The notes under the pieces: generated by a model
What the model was told of the DNA's origin: nothing
Database searches by the model: none
What the model saw: only the letters and a program-made list of their open reading frames with translations
Source of the DNA: Burkholderiaceae bacterium
GTDB taxonomy: Bacteria > Pseudomonadota > Gammaproteobacteria > Burkholderiales > Burkholderiaceae_F
DNA: 64,000 nucleotides
Assembly (NCBI GenBank): GCA_022843955.1
Contig: JALHMQ010000005.1
Location: 1-64,000 of the forward strand
Reading direction: 5' to 3'
In this document: piece by piece, positions 42,602 to 50,162 of the stretch
How positions within the stretch are numbered: position 1 is the first letter of the stretch
How the letters are laid out: every line of letters begins with the position of its first letter
Made by a program: the position numbers and the translations under genes

Positions 42602-44315
42602 CGTCGGTGCGCTGCTGGCGTCGTTGAAGTGCCAGTGGTCCGAACCCAGTCCAGATCTTCCGCTCTTTCTGAGGCGCGCCATCGACGCCCTGCGTGTCAC
42701 GCCGGTGGTGCCCCCGGTCGATGCTCGCGTGGAGTGCTTGATCGAGATCGCGGCGTTGACGATCCACGCCGGAGGCGACGCCTCGCCGGCGATCGAGCCG
42801 ATCAGTCTCGCCGTGCTGCTAGCGAGGCAGTTCGACTTGAACACTTTGTTGCGCCGCGCGTTGAGCGTCCAGTGCGCAACCCTGAACGTGATCGGCAACG
42901 CGGTCGACTCCTTGAAGGCCGCCACTGAGGCGATCGATCTCGCGCGCTCGCACGCCCATGGCACCGAGGCTCTCGTCCTCAGGAACGTCGGCCTGTTCTG
43001 TGACGAGTTCGGCCTGCATGAGGACGCGCTCGCTGCTTTCCACGTCGGCCTGGCCCGCTGCCCGTCCGAAGGCCTGCGTTCCCGCCTGCTGTCGTCACTG
43101 GCGACATGCCTGCTTCGCACAGGAGAAGTTGACGCCGCAGCCAATGCCGCTTCCGAGGCCATCGGCATTCAATCCGTCGACGACTCCCAGTACTCACGAG
43201 AGACTCGGTCGCTTGCCTGGGCGACGCAAGCGGAGGTGATGCTCGCGCTCGGCCGCGCAACGGATGCCCGATTTGCTTCGAACGAAGCCCGACGGTACGC
43301 CGCGGCCGGCAGTTCGCAGGCCTCGCTTGCCGCCGTGCTCGACCTGGCCGCGTCCATCCTCGACGGCGTTCCGGGCGCCATGGACAACGCTCTGGTCGCC
43401 ATCGAACGGCATTGCTCAAGACACGCCATGCTGAGAGCCAAGGCATTGGCCGTTGTCAGAGGCGCAGCCAGCACGACTGGTCAGAAGCACGTTGCAGACG
43501 CCATTCTTCGAGAGATCGCCGTCCGCTCGCGTGAGCGGCACTTCCGGAACATCGTTCGCCGCCAAGACCTGTATCTGACCCGTGTCGCGCTCGGTCCGCG
43601 GAACGATTTTCCGCTGTGGTTCTTGCAGGGCGTCGATGACGACACGCTTACAGCGATGTGTCAGGCGTCCTCGTTGTCGGACGACCTCTGGATGGAGCAA
43701 GTCGCGTCCGTATCGGACGCGCGCGAGCGCTTTGACGGAGCGCGACCGTACCGTGTTGCACGCATTGCTCGCCTGATCTCGCAGCACCTCCCTCACCAGG
43801 AACCGGAGCCTGACGCCGACCGGCTGGAGCGCGCTGCCAGGCTGCTTGACGTCGGGCGCCTGGTTCTTCCGCCCGTCGTCTTCGATTGCCCGCCAGGAGC
43901 CTCACCCTGTGCCGATTCGATAGTCGCGGCTCACACGTCGGTTGGTGCCTATCTGATTTCACGCTCGCGCATCACCTGCATAGAGGTCGCCGAGCGCATC
44001 GCTCGGCATCACCACGAGCGATTCGACGGTCATGGCACGCCGGATGGGCTGATGTCGCGCGCTATTCCTTTGAATGCGCGCATCGTCCATGTCGCCGACG
44101 CTTACGAAGCGAAGCTGTTCTCTGCACCAGATGTCTCGCCTGCGATCGTCGCGCGGGCGCTGCGCGCGGAGGCTGGTGCTGCATTTGATCCAGACGTGAT
44201 CAACGGCCTTGAGTCCGCAATGTCGCGTACCGATGCCGTGGAGTTGCGAGCCCAGTTTGAAGCCGCCCGCGTGCTGCTGACGCCGCTGGACGATCTCAGG
44301 GTCAGACTGACCTGA
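42579..44315 (+). CDS. TPR-like protein with degenerate HD-GYP domain
   Basis: The 578-residue product starts MTQRSVPDVG, inside the end of the kinase gene. Residues ~60-330 are helical repeats (for example ALVLRNVGLFCDEFGLHEDA). The C-terminal domain aligns with HD-GYP but the catalytic His is Leu (RLLDVGRL, ~423) and the signature is GTP not GYP (HHHERFDGHGTPDGL). Other residues (AHTSVGAYL, RHHHE) remain. It probably cannot hydrolyse cyclic-di-GMP and may act as a ligand-binding or decoy protein. It is the third gene of the regulator/kinase operon. Confidence 0.8.
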   Translation: MTQRSVPDVGALLASLKCQWSEPSPDLPLFLRRAIDALRVTPVVPPVDARVECLIEIAALTIHAGGDASPAIEPISLAVLLARQFDLNTLLRRALSVQCATLNVIGNAVDSLKAATEAIDLARSHAHGTEALVLRNVGLFCDEFGLHEDALAAFHVGLARCPSEGLRSRLLSSLATCLLRTGEVDAAANAASEAIGIQSVDDSQYSRETRSLAWATQAEVMLALGRATDARFASNEARRYAAAGSSQASLAAVLDLAASILDGVPGAMDNALVAIERHCSRHAMLRAKALAVVRGAASTTGQKHVADAILREIAVRSRERHFRNIVRRQDLYLTRVALGPRNDFPLWFLQGVDDDTLTAMCQASSLSDDLWMEQVASVSDARERFDGARPYRVARIARLISQHLPHQEPEPDADRLERAARLLDVGRLVLPPVVFDCPPGASPCADSIVAAHTSVGAYLISRSRITCIEVAERIARHHHERFDGHGTPDGLMSRAIPLNARIVHVADAYEAKLFSAPDVSPAIVARALRAEAGAAFDPDVINGLESAMSRTDAVELRAQFEAARVLLTPLDDLRVRLT

Positions 44316-44468
44316 CCCGTTGACCGCGCAGAATCCCTGTAGACGCTTAGTCTTTGTCGTGATCGATGGGACAGGTGCGCCCCACCGTCAGTAGTTTGAG
44401 CCGCGGCTGTAACACCAAGAACCTCGAACCAGAGGTTGGCAGTCGCCGTACACAGTCGCAGTGTCCGC

Positions 44469-44612
44469 CTAGAACAGGTAAATACCCGAGCCGCCGCCGA
44501 TCATGTCCAGCTCAGTCACATCCAGCGTCCGAAGTGTGGTGCCGGCATCGCTGGTAACGACTTCTACGGTCGTCGCTTTTTCCGCGGCTTCGATCACAAT
44601 CGCTTCGTTCAT
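44469..44612 (-). CDS. Double-glycine leader peptide, 47 aa (peptide 2)
   Basis: The start at 44612 (MNEAIVIEAAEKATT) has GAGAGGAA upstream; longer in-frame starts to 44783 lack one. The C-terminal part is LDVTELDMIGGG followed by SGIYLF. This fits the leader consensus exactly: Leu -12, Glu -8, Leu -7, Ile -4, Gly -2/-1, predicting release of SGIYLF. The leader is acidic and has no signal peptide. It diverges from the HD-GYP gene at 44754 with 141 bases between. Its close similarity to the peptides at 48582-49086 (same length, GGGSGI core) supports a common family. Confidence 0.8.
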   Translation of the reverse strand: MNEAIVIEAAEKATTVEVVTSDAGTTLRTLDVTELDMIGGGSGIYLF

Positions 44613-44753
44613 GATGGGTATTCCTCTCGACATTGGTGGTGTTTCTTTATCCGCAGCGTGTTCGCTATCGGTAGGTGCAGTGTGTACGGTTCTCTCCCCT
44701 ATGAGAATCGCTGCACTGGGTAATGTTCCGCTCGCTCGACTTGAGTTATCCGC

Positions 44754-46562
44754 TTGATCAGCCGCCTCGACATCGATCGACATAGCTCTGCTGCCGCCAT
44801 CGCAGCGGTCGATGACCTGCGCACGCTCACTGGGCCCGCGCTTGCGGAGGCGAGACTTGGCGTCCTGCGCGATCTGATCTCCATTCCCAAGGGCATCGAC
44901 GATGACCTTCGCGCCGAGCCGATCTACCGGATCGCGTCGAGCATGTGGATGTCCGGTGAGCAGCTGCTCAATGCTGCGGAAGCCGCGGCGCTAAGCGTCG
45001 CCCTGTGCTCCGATCCGAACGGTGACACCGCATGCCGTCGATTGCTCTTCCAGGGCACCGTTCTCAACTCGATCAGCAATCACACCGACGGCTGGCACTG
45101 CTTCGAGCGCGCGTACCACATCGCTCGTCGACTTGACTCGCCGACCCTTCAGGCCATGGCCCTGAATAACCTCGGCCTCACCTTCCACCACCTCGGCGCC
45201 TACGAACGAGCCAGCGACATGTATGAGCTGGCCATCGATCGAGCTCTCGCCGATCCGCTCGATCGCCCAGACCTGGCCGCCGTGTGCCCTGGCAGCGTTT
45301 TGTCGAACTTCGCCCTCACCTGCATGCACACGCTGCGCTACGCCGAGGGCATCACGATGATCGAGGACGCGCTCGAAAAGCTCCCCGATCCCGTCGACGC
45401 GCGCACGTCGATGATGCGCTCCCTGACCCTGGCCACGTACACGCAGCTTCTGATCGGAACCGGCCGCCTCACTGATGCGCAACGCGCCGCCGACGAGGCC
45501 CTGCGTCTCGCTCAAAGCAGTGGCGCGATGCGCGCGCTGCTGGAAGCCAACGCTGCGGTCGCGTCGTGCCTGACGCACTCGTCCGACCCGACCCAGATGG
45601 ATCTGGGCGCCACCATCGTCACCACTGCCCTGGAGAAGTCCCGCGCGATCCCAGAATCGCATCGCAACGTCCTGATCGTCGCGTCCCTCATGTGCGAACG
45701 AGCGGGAGACGCCGCTGGCGCTCGCCGTCATCTGCGCGACTTCGCCTTGTCGATGCGACGCAGCGTCAATCAGTCCCTCGTGGCCGAGCAAAGCGTTTCG
45801 TTCGCCACCGCCGATCACACCGATGAGTCAATGGCTCAGATGCTAGGTGCGCGAGAGCGTAACTTCGTGACCCTCCTGCGACAGCAGCTCGGGTCAGAAG
45901 CCAGGCTTATCAGCATCAGCATCAAGGCCGAAACCGCGGTTGACCCAGACGGGCTTCACCCATTCCGTGTTGCCCGCCTCACTGGCCTGCTCGCGCTGCA
46001 CCTGGGCTACAGCCCATCTGAGGCTGATGATCTCGCTCGCTCCGCCCTCCTGCACGACATCGGCATGGTCGGCGTGCCGCGGCAGATCCTCATCTCTGAA
46101 GGGTTTCTTGACGACGAGGATATGCGCTACGTTCGCGACCACCCCATTGAGGGCGCCAGCATGGTCCTTGCCAGCGGCGTTCCCTACGCGAGCTTGGCCG
46201 CCGGGGTGATTCGCTCGCATCACGAGCGCCACGACGGCAACGGCTATCCCGACCGGCTCGCGGGCGAGGCGATTCCTGCCGGGGCACAAATGTGTTCCCT
46301 GGCTGACGCGTTCGATGTCATGGTGCATGGGCGCCCTTACATGCCGGCGCGCTCCATCGACGAAGCCAAGGCAACGATCCTGGCCAACGCCGGCACACAG
46401 TTTCATCCGCAGATGGCCAGCGCTTTCGCCACCATGCTTGACACCCTGCCTCGTGATCTTGTCGCGCTCGACGGGTTCCTATCTGAATCCGCTTCGGATC
46501 TGCCGTTCACCCGCGCTCGCGCCATCTTTGAGCACGCGCGGCAGGCGCTCGTGCGCCTGTAG
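44754..46562 (+). CDS. TPR-like / HD-GYP protein, partner of peptide 2
   Basis: The frame opens after a stop at 44742 and the best start is TTG 44754. The ~602-residue product has helical repeats to ~330 (ALNNLGLTFHHLGAYERASD is a clear TPR). The HD-GYP domain has LLHDIGMVGVP (His ~434; the usual Lys after HDIG is Met), RDHPIEGASM, SHHERHDGNGYP (~497-499) and LADAFDVMV. Metal ligands appear complete, so phosphodiesterase activity is plausible. It is cytoplasmic. A convergent HD-GYP gene ends 6 bases beyond its stop. Confidence 0.85.
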   Translation: MISRLDIDRHSSAAAIAAVDDLRTLTGPALAEARLGVLRDLISIPKGIDDDLRAEPIYRIASSMWMSGEQLLNAAEAAALSVALCSDPNGDTACRRLLFQGTVLNSISNHTDGWHCFERAYHIARRLDSPTLQAMALNNLGLTFHHLGAYERASDMYELAIDRALADPLDRPDLAAVCPGSVLSNFALTCMHTLRYAEGITMIEDALEKLPDPVDARTSMMRSLTLATYTQLLIGTGRLTDAQRAADEALRLAQSSGAMRALLEANAAVASCLTHSSDPTQMDLGATIVTTALEKSRAIPESHRNVLIVASLMCERAGDAAGARRHLRDFALSMRRSVNQSLVAEQSVSFATADHTDESMAQMLGARERNFVTLLRQQLGSEARLISISIKAETAVDPDGLHPFRVARLTGLLALHLGYSPSEADDLARSALLHDIGMVGVPRQILISEGFLDDEDMRYVRDHPIEGASMVLASGVPYASLAAGVIRSHHERHDGNGYPDRLAGEAIPAGAQMCSLADAFDVMVHGRPYMPARSIDEAKATILANAGTQFHPQMASAFATMLDTLPRDLVALDGFLSESASDLPFTRARAIFEHARQALVRL

Positions 46563-46568
46563 GCTGCT

Positions 46569-48455
46569 TCAGCGCCCTGTCTTCGGCCCCGCGCCTGACT
46601 CGATCCTGGCCGATATGGATTCCCGCCACTTGAGGTAGTCAGACGCCCTGCCAGCCTCGGCAAGGTAGTCTTTCACATTTGGTTGTTCGTCCTTTAAACG
46701 CCGCACCACCCGTATCAGCAGGGTCACGAAGTGCGGATCGAACCTCGTTCCGCTTAGCCGCCCAACCTCTTCCAGTGCGCGTTCGGAGCCGATCGCCGGG
46801 CGATGCACGCGCGTCGAGGTGAGCGCATCGAACGTATCCGCCACGGCAACAATTCGTGCTTCTACCGGGATGCCATTGCCCGCCAGTCCGGCCGGATACC
46901 CCGTTCCATCCCAATTCTCGTGATGGTGGCGCGCGATCTGTTCGGCCACTTTCAGCTTGACCAAGCACTTTCCAAGCAGCGCGGCCCCGTCAGTCGTGTG
47001 ACGCTCCATGACTTTGCGCTCTTCAGGCGTCAGTCGCGTTGTCTTGGACGTCAGTGATACAGGCATCCCGAGCTTGCCAATGTCATGCAGCCTGCCGCCG
47101 ATCTCGATCTCGAAGCAGACCTCCTCATTGAAGCCGAATTCTTCAGCGATCAGCGCCGCAAGCCTGCCGACCCGGTAGCAGTGCAGTCCTGTCGGGTCTT
47201 CATTCGCTTCTGCGTCAACCGCTGCTTGCTCCAGGAACTTCACCAACTCCTGCATTCCACGCAGGTTGTCGCTGGCCGACCGCTCCACTTTCTGGAGCTC
47301 CTCCTGCGCGATCCGTCCTTCCAGCTCGCGGCGCCTTCTGACCACAACTCCTTCCGTCCTTTGATCGATCTCCAGCGTCACACCGATGCTCTTGAGGTGG
47401 GCGAAGTGGTTCCTTAACGCGACTTCCTGCCACTTCTGGCGTGCTCGCTCTTCACTCTCGTTCTGCATGGCGAGTGCTTTTTTGGCGTCGCCGACGATCT
47501 CGTATGCATCGCGCGCGACCTTCAGTGCCATCTGCAGCCCAGGCTCGAAGACCAATCGTGCCTGCTCCACCGCCTGCTCAATTCGGGCGAGCCCGCTGGT
47601 GTGATTTCCCCTCATCACCTCGCACAGGCCTTCGACCGCGCTCGACTGGATCTCGGCCTGCATCGAGTTCGCGCGAGAAGCGGAACGTCGCGCTCCAGCT
47701 GCCCGTACCGTCGCGACCTGCACTTTCCCCAATTTCAGCAACAGCAGCGCGTAGGTCGCCTCGCAAACCGATGCGCCTGCCATGGCCGGTTCAGTTGCCA
47801 GCCGAAACTGAGTCATCCCCCGGCGGGCCGCCTGCAGCCCAGCCACCACGTTGGCATCTTCTTCTAGGCATAGATGACAGAACGCCACGTTTCCGTAGGC
47901 CGGGCCCAACAGGCTGCTTCGACCGTGACCCTCTTTGACGCGCGCGATCACACGTTCCAGCACCTTGATCGCGTCTCGATACGCACCGGACTGCAATGCG
48001 GCGGCAGCAATGTTCAGCAGCACGACCGTGAAGCCATCCTCGTCGTTGATCTGCTGAGCCACAGCGAGTGCTTCATCGAACGACTCCAGTGCCGCGGCGC
48101 TGTTACCCGCGTGCGCGCACAAGCTGCCTTGGAACGTGAGCGCCGGCCGCAGTAGACCAAGGGTTCTCGTCAGTCTCGCCTTCTTGACTGCCAACGCCGC
48201 AGCTTCGATTCCTCGAGCCAGCTCTCGGCCGCCGCCGAAGTAATAGCCCGCAACGGCCAAGAGCGCCGTCACGCTGCTTTGCGTCGCAACCTCCGCTGGA
48301 ACACGGTCCAAGCGCTGCGCGACGGTTCGCATGAACTCGTCTGCGCCAGTGCCTTTCGCCGCGTGCGCCTTGACCTCGCTCAGCAGCGACTCAACGAGCG
48401 AGACTTGGCTGGCTCGGGTACTGCTGTCGGAACTGCTTTCCGGGTCTTCCATCAT
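46569..48455 (-). CDS. TPR-like / HD-GYP protein, partner of the tandem peptides
   Basis: The 628-residue product (MMEDPESSSDSSTRAS) has TPR-like repeats from ~60 to 370 (ALTFQGSLCAHAGNSAAALE), a charged coiled coil near 370-410, and a canonical HD-GYP domain. Its motifs are RLHDIGKLGMP (His ~457), RHTTDGAALL, RHHHENWDGTGYP (~519-521) and VADTFDALTS. All catalytic residues are present. It is divergent from three tandem peptide genes, 126 bases away. Its N-terminal repeat region resembles that of the 12677 and 63601 proteins. Confidence 0.9.
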   Translation of the reverse strand: MMEDPESSSDSSTRASQVSLVESLLSEVKAHAAKGTGADEFMRTVAQRLDRVPAEVATQSSVTALLAVAGYYFGGGRELARGIEAAALAVKKARLTRTLGLLRPALTFQGSLCAHAGNSAAALESFDEALAVAQQINDEDGFTVVLLNIAAAALQSGAYRDAIKVLERVIARVKEGHGRSSLLGPAYGNVAFCHLCLEEDANVVAGLQAARRGMTQFRLATEPAMAGASVCEATYALLLLKLGKVQVATVRAAGARRSASRANSMQAEIQSSAVEGLCEVMRGNHTSGLARIEQAVEQARLVFEPGLQMALKVARDAYEIVGDAKKALAMQNESEERARQKWQEVALRNHFAHLKSIGVTLEIDQRTEGVVVRRRRELEGRIAQEELQKVERSASDNLRGMQELVKFLEQAAVDAEANEDPTGLHCYRVGRLAALIAEEFGFNEEVCFEIEIGGRLHDIGKLGMPVSLTSKTTRLTPEERKVMERHTTDGAALLGKCLVKLKVAEQIARHHHENWDGTGYPAGLAGNGIPVEARIVAVADTFDALTSTRVHRPAIGSERALEEVGRLSGTRFDPHFVTLLIRVVRRLKDEQPNVKDYLAEAGRASDYLKWRESISARIESGAGPKTGR

Positions 48456-48581
48456 TGCGTGACGCGCCCAGTCGGTAAGAACAGCGCTGGTCTATCTCAC
48501 GTGCATGTGATGCTAAGACACAATGACCTTGTTCGCACGGAGAACCTGCGCCCTTTATCACCAGCCCTCTAGGAGAAGAAC
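48456..48581. promoter_or_regulatory. Divergent promoter region of the tandem peptides and the 46569 gene
   Basis: This 126-base interval contains a near-palindrome, TCACGTGCATGTGA, around 48501-48514, which could be an operator. AGGAGAAGAAC at its right end is the ribosome binding site of peptide 3. No promoter hexamers are assigned with confidence. Confidence 0.5.
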
Positions 48582-48725
48582 ATGGAAGCAACGCTCGTCG
48601 ATGTCCCGGCTACCGAGTCCCTCGCAGTGGACGTGGCGCCCGCCGGCGCCGACCAGATCATCGAACTTGAACTGCAGCAGCTGGTTCTCGTGGGCGGCGG
48701 CTCCGGCATCTTTGTCCTGGCCTGA
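48582..48725 (+). CDS. Double-glycine leader peptide, 47 aa (peptide 3, tandem copy 1)
   Basis: AGGAG lies six bases upstream of ATG. The product opens MEATLVDVPATESLAV and ends LELQQLVLVGGG plus SGIFVLA. Leu -12, Leu -7, Val -4 and Gly -2/-1 fit the C39-exporter leader; predicted released peptide SGIFVLA. The N-terminal ten residues differ from the other two copies, while the rest is nearly identical, so it is the most diverged copy of the array. Confidence 0.8.
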   Translation: MEATLVDVPATESLAVDVAPAGADQIIELELQQLVLVGGGSGIFVLA

Positions 48726-48762
48726 ACCAACACCGAACCCCCTACCCCCTGGAGAGCAGAAC

Positions 48763-48906
48763 ATGGAAACCACTTTCGCCACCAACGCCGCCGTTGAGTC
48801 CCTCGCAGTCGACGTGACGCCCGCCGGCGCCGACCAGATCATCGAGCTGGACTTGCAGCAGCTTGTACTGGTGGGCGGCGGCTCCGGCATCTTTGTCCTG
48901 GCCTGA
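48763..48906 (+). CDS. Double-glycine leader peptide, 47 aa (peptide 4, tandem copy 2)
   Basis: CTGGAGAGCAGAAC provides the ribosome binding site. The product (METTFATNAAVESLAV, then LDLQQLVLVGGG plus SGIFVLA) has the same leader pattern and predicted tail as copy 1. It is identical in protein to copy 3 although the DNA differs at four third-codon positions. Confidence 0.8.
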   Translation: METTFATNAAVESLAVDVTPAGADQIIELDLQQLVLVGGGSGIFVLA

Positions 48907-48942
48907 ACCAACACCGAACCCCTACCCCCTGGAGAGCAGAAC

Positions 48943-49086
48943 ATGGAAACCACTTTCGCCACCAACGCCGCCGTTGAGTCCCTCGCAGTCGACGTGACGC
49001 CCGCCGGCGCCGACCAGATCATCGAGCTGGACTTGCAGCAGCTTGTTCTGGTGGGGGGCGGCTCCGGCATCTTCGTGCTGGCCTGA
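48943..49086 (+). CDS. Double-glycine leader peptide, 47 aa (peptide 5, tandem copy 3)
   Basis: It has the same ribosome binding site and spacing as copy 2, exactly 180 bases downstream. The four differences from copy 2 (Val, Gly, Phe and Val codons near the C-terminus) are all silent. A GC-rich hairpin at 49145-49171 follows. Tandem duplication would raise peptide dosage. Confidence 0.8.
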   Translation: METTFATNAAVESLAVDVTPAGADQIIELDLQQLVLVGGGSGIFVLA

Positions 49087-49144
49087 CCTGGCCGCCGATA
49101 CCCATTGCCAGCAGCCCCACTGGCGTCGGGTCCAGTCGCTTAAC

Positions 49145-49171
49145 GGCGGGCTTACCGTAGGGTAAGCCGCC
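49145..49171 (+). terminator. Hairpin downstream of the tandem peptide genes
   Basis: GGCGGGCTTACC and GGTAAGCCGCC pair over 11 bp with one bulged G and a GTAG loop. It lies 58 bases after the last peptide stop. There is no T-tract, so it may act as a mRNA 3' stabiliser or a factor-dependent terminator. Confidence 0.5.
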
Positions 49172-49216
49172 AGTAAGTGAGAGGTTGTCCGGAGTTCGTC
49201 TTGCTACACGCCAGCC

Positions 49217-49880
49217 ATGCCGGCCGGCGACTCGCTTCCCCCTTCTCTCATTCTCCCCACGGCGCGAGACCTGATGCTCCTGACGGAATCGTCGGGGCCA
49301 TTCTCGCGTCCTGACTGGCTCCTTGAGCTCAAGCTCGACGGCTTCCGAGCTCTCGCACTTCGGGACTCCCACGGTGCTCGCCTCGTGTCGAGGCAGGGCA
49401 ACCGGATGGACCAAGCATTCCCGGAGGTCGTCAACGCCCTCCAACTGCTGCCAGCAGATACTGCGCTCGATGCCGAATTGGTCGTGTGCGACGAGGGCGG
49501 GCGCCCCCAATTCGATCGCCTGCAGAGCCGCGCGCGAATGTCGGTTGCGTCAAAGACTCACGCGGCTGAAAAGACGCAGCCGGCGCAGCCGCACGCCCTT
49601 CGATGCGCTGATCATTGCCGGCCACGACGACGACCGCTCGCTCTCATCGAACGCAAGCACCGTCTGTCGTCGCTCGTCAGGCCTCTGTTATCTCCGACGC
49701 TGCGCTGTGTGGACTTCATCGAAGCGCAGCGCGATTGGCTCTACGCCCAAACCAAATCGCTCGCCTTGGGAGGGAATCGTGGCGAAGCGCATGTCGTCTT
49801 TCTATCGTGCGGGACGGACCACGGACTGCCTCAAGATGAAGCACGCTCAGCACATGCGCACTGCGCGGGTGTGGCGTTAG
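49217..49880 (+). pseudogene. Decayed ATP-dependent DNA ligase (LigD-type adenylation domain)
   Basis: The first frame has LLELKLDGFRALALRD (motif I with the adenylated Lys), VSRQGNRMDQAFPEV and LDAELVVCDEGGRPQFDRLQ (motif III/IIIa region). The homology then jumps frame: PFDALIIAGHDDDRS, back to LIERKHRLSSLVRPLL and IEAQRDWLYAQTKSLA, then again to EGIVAKRMSSFYRAGRTTDC (motif IV) and LKMKH (motif V). Several frameshifts make it non-functional. It would have sealed DNA ends like LigD or LigC enzymes. There is no Ku gene nearby. Confidence 0.8.
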
Positions 49881-50036
49881 CCGACGAGTTCTTGGAACCA
49901 GCGCTGTCGCCCGTGCCATCGGCAGCAGATCTTCCTGGAACCGGGCACCGCACTCCTTACTGCCCTCGCTAGACAGCAGACCGTCCGGTAGCTAACTAGC
50001 TCGCGTCGCCTTCGCTACGTCGCCTGCTCTCAAAAC

Positions 50037-50157
50037 AATACTAACATCGAAAGCACTTTCCCTGCCTTCCTTCCCCGCGCGCGATAACAAACCGGAACCG
50101 CGCAACTTCGCAAAACCACAACTGCGCCTACAGGGAAGTGCGGTCGATGTTAGTATT
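50037..50157. promoter_or_regulatory. Long inverted repeat flanking the start of the 50163 recombinase-like gene
   Basis: AATACTAACATCGA (50037-50050) is matched by TCGATGTTAGTATT (50144-50157). The match resumes inward with GCACTTTCCCTG against CAGGGAAGTGC, giving imperfect ~28-bp arms around a ~66-bp spacer. The right arm ends 5 bases before ATG 50163 and no Shine-Dalgarno is present. It could be a recombination or origin-like site, or an autoregulatory operator. Confidence 0.65.
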
Positions 50158-50162
50158 TTTGT

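Larger units (their letters stand above)
48582..49086 (+). repeat. Three tandem ~180-bp repeat units containing peptides 3-5
   Basis: Unit starts are at 48582, 48763 and 48943 (spacing 181 and 180). The short spacer ACCAACACCGAAC...GGAGAGCAGAAC between copies 2 and 3 differs from that between copies 1 and 2 by one C. Units 2 and 3 are nearly identical; unit 1 differs at its 5' end. Confidence 0.9.

Noticed and set aside
44613-44783. A longer 104-residue version of peptide 2
   Set aside because: The N-terminal extension would overlap the divergent HD-GYP start, lacks a ribosome binding site and breaks the 47-residue length shared with the three tandem peptides.
48582-49086. The three tandem repeats as a CRISPR-like or non-coding satellite array
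   Set aside because: The units are ~180 bp, are coding, have ribosome binding sites and show silent-only change; this does not fit CRISPR or satellite DNA.
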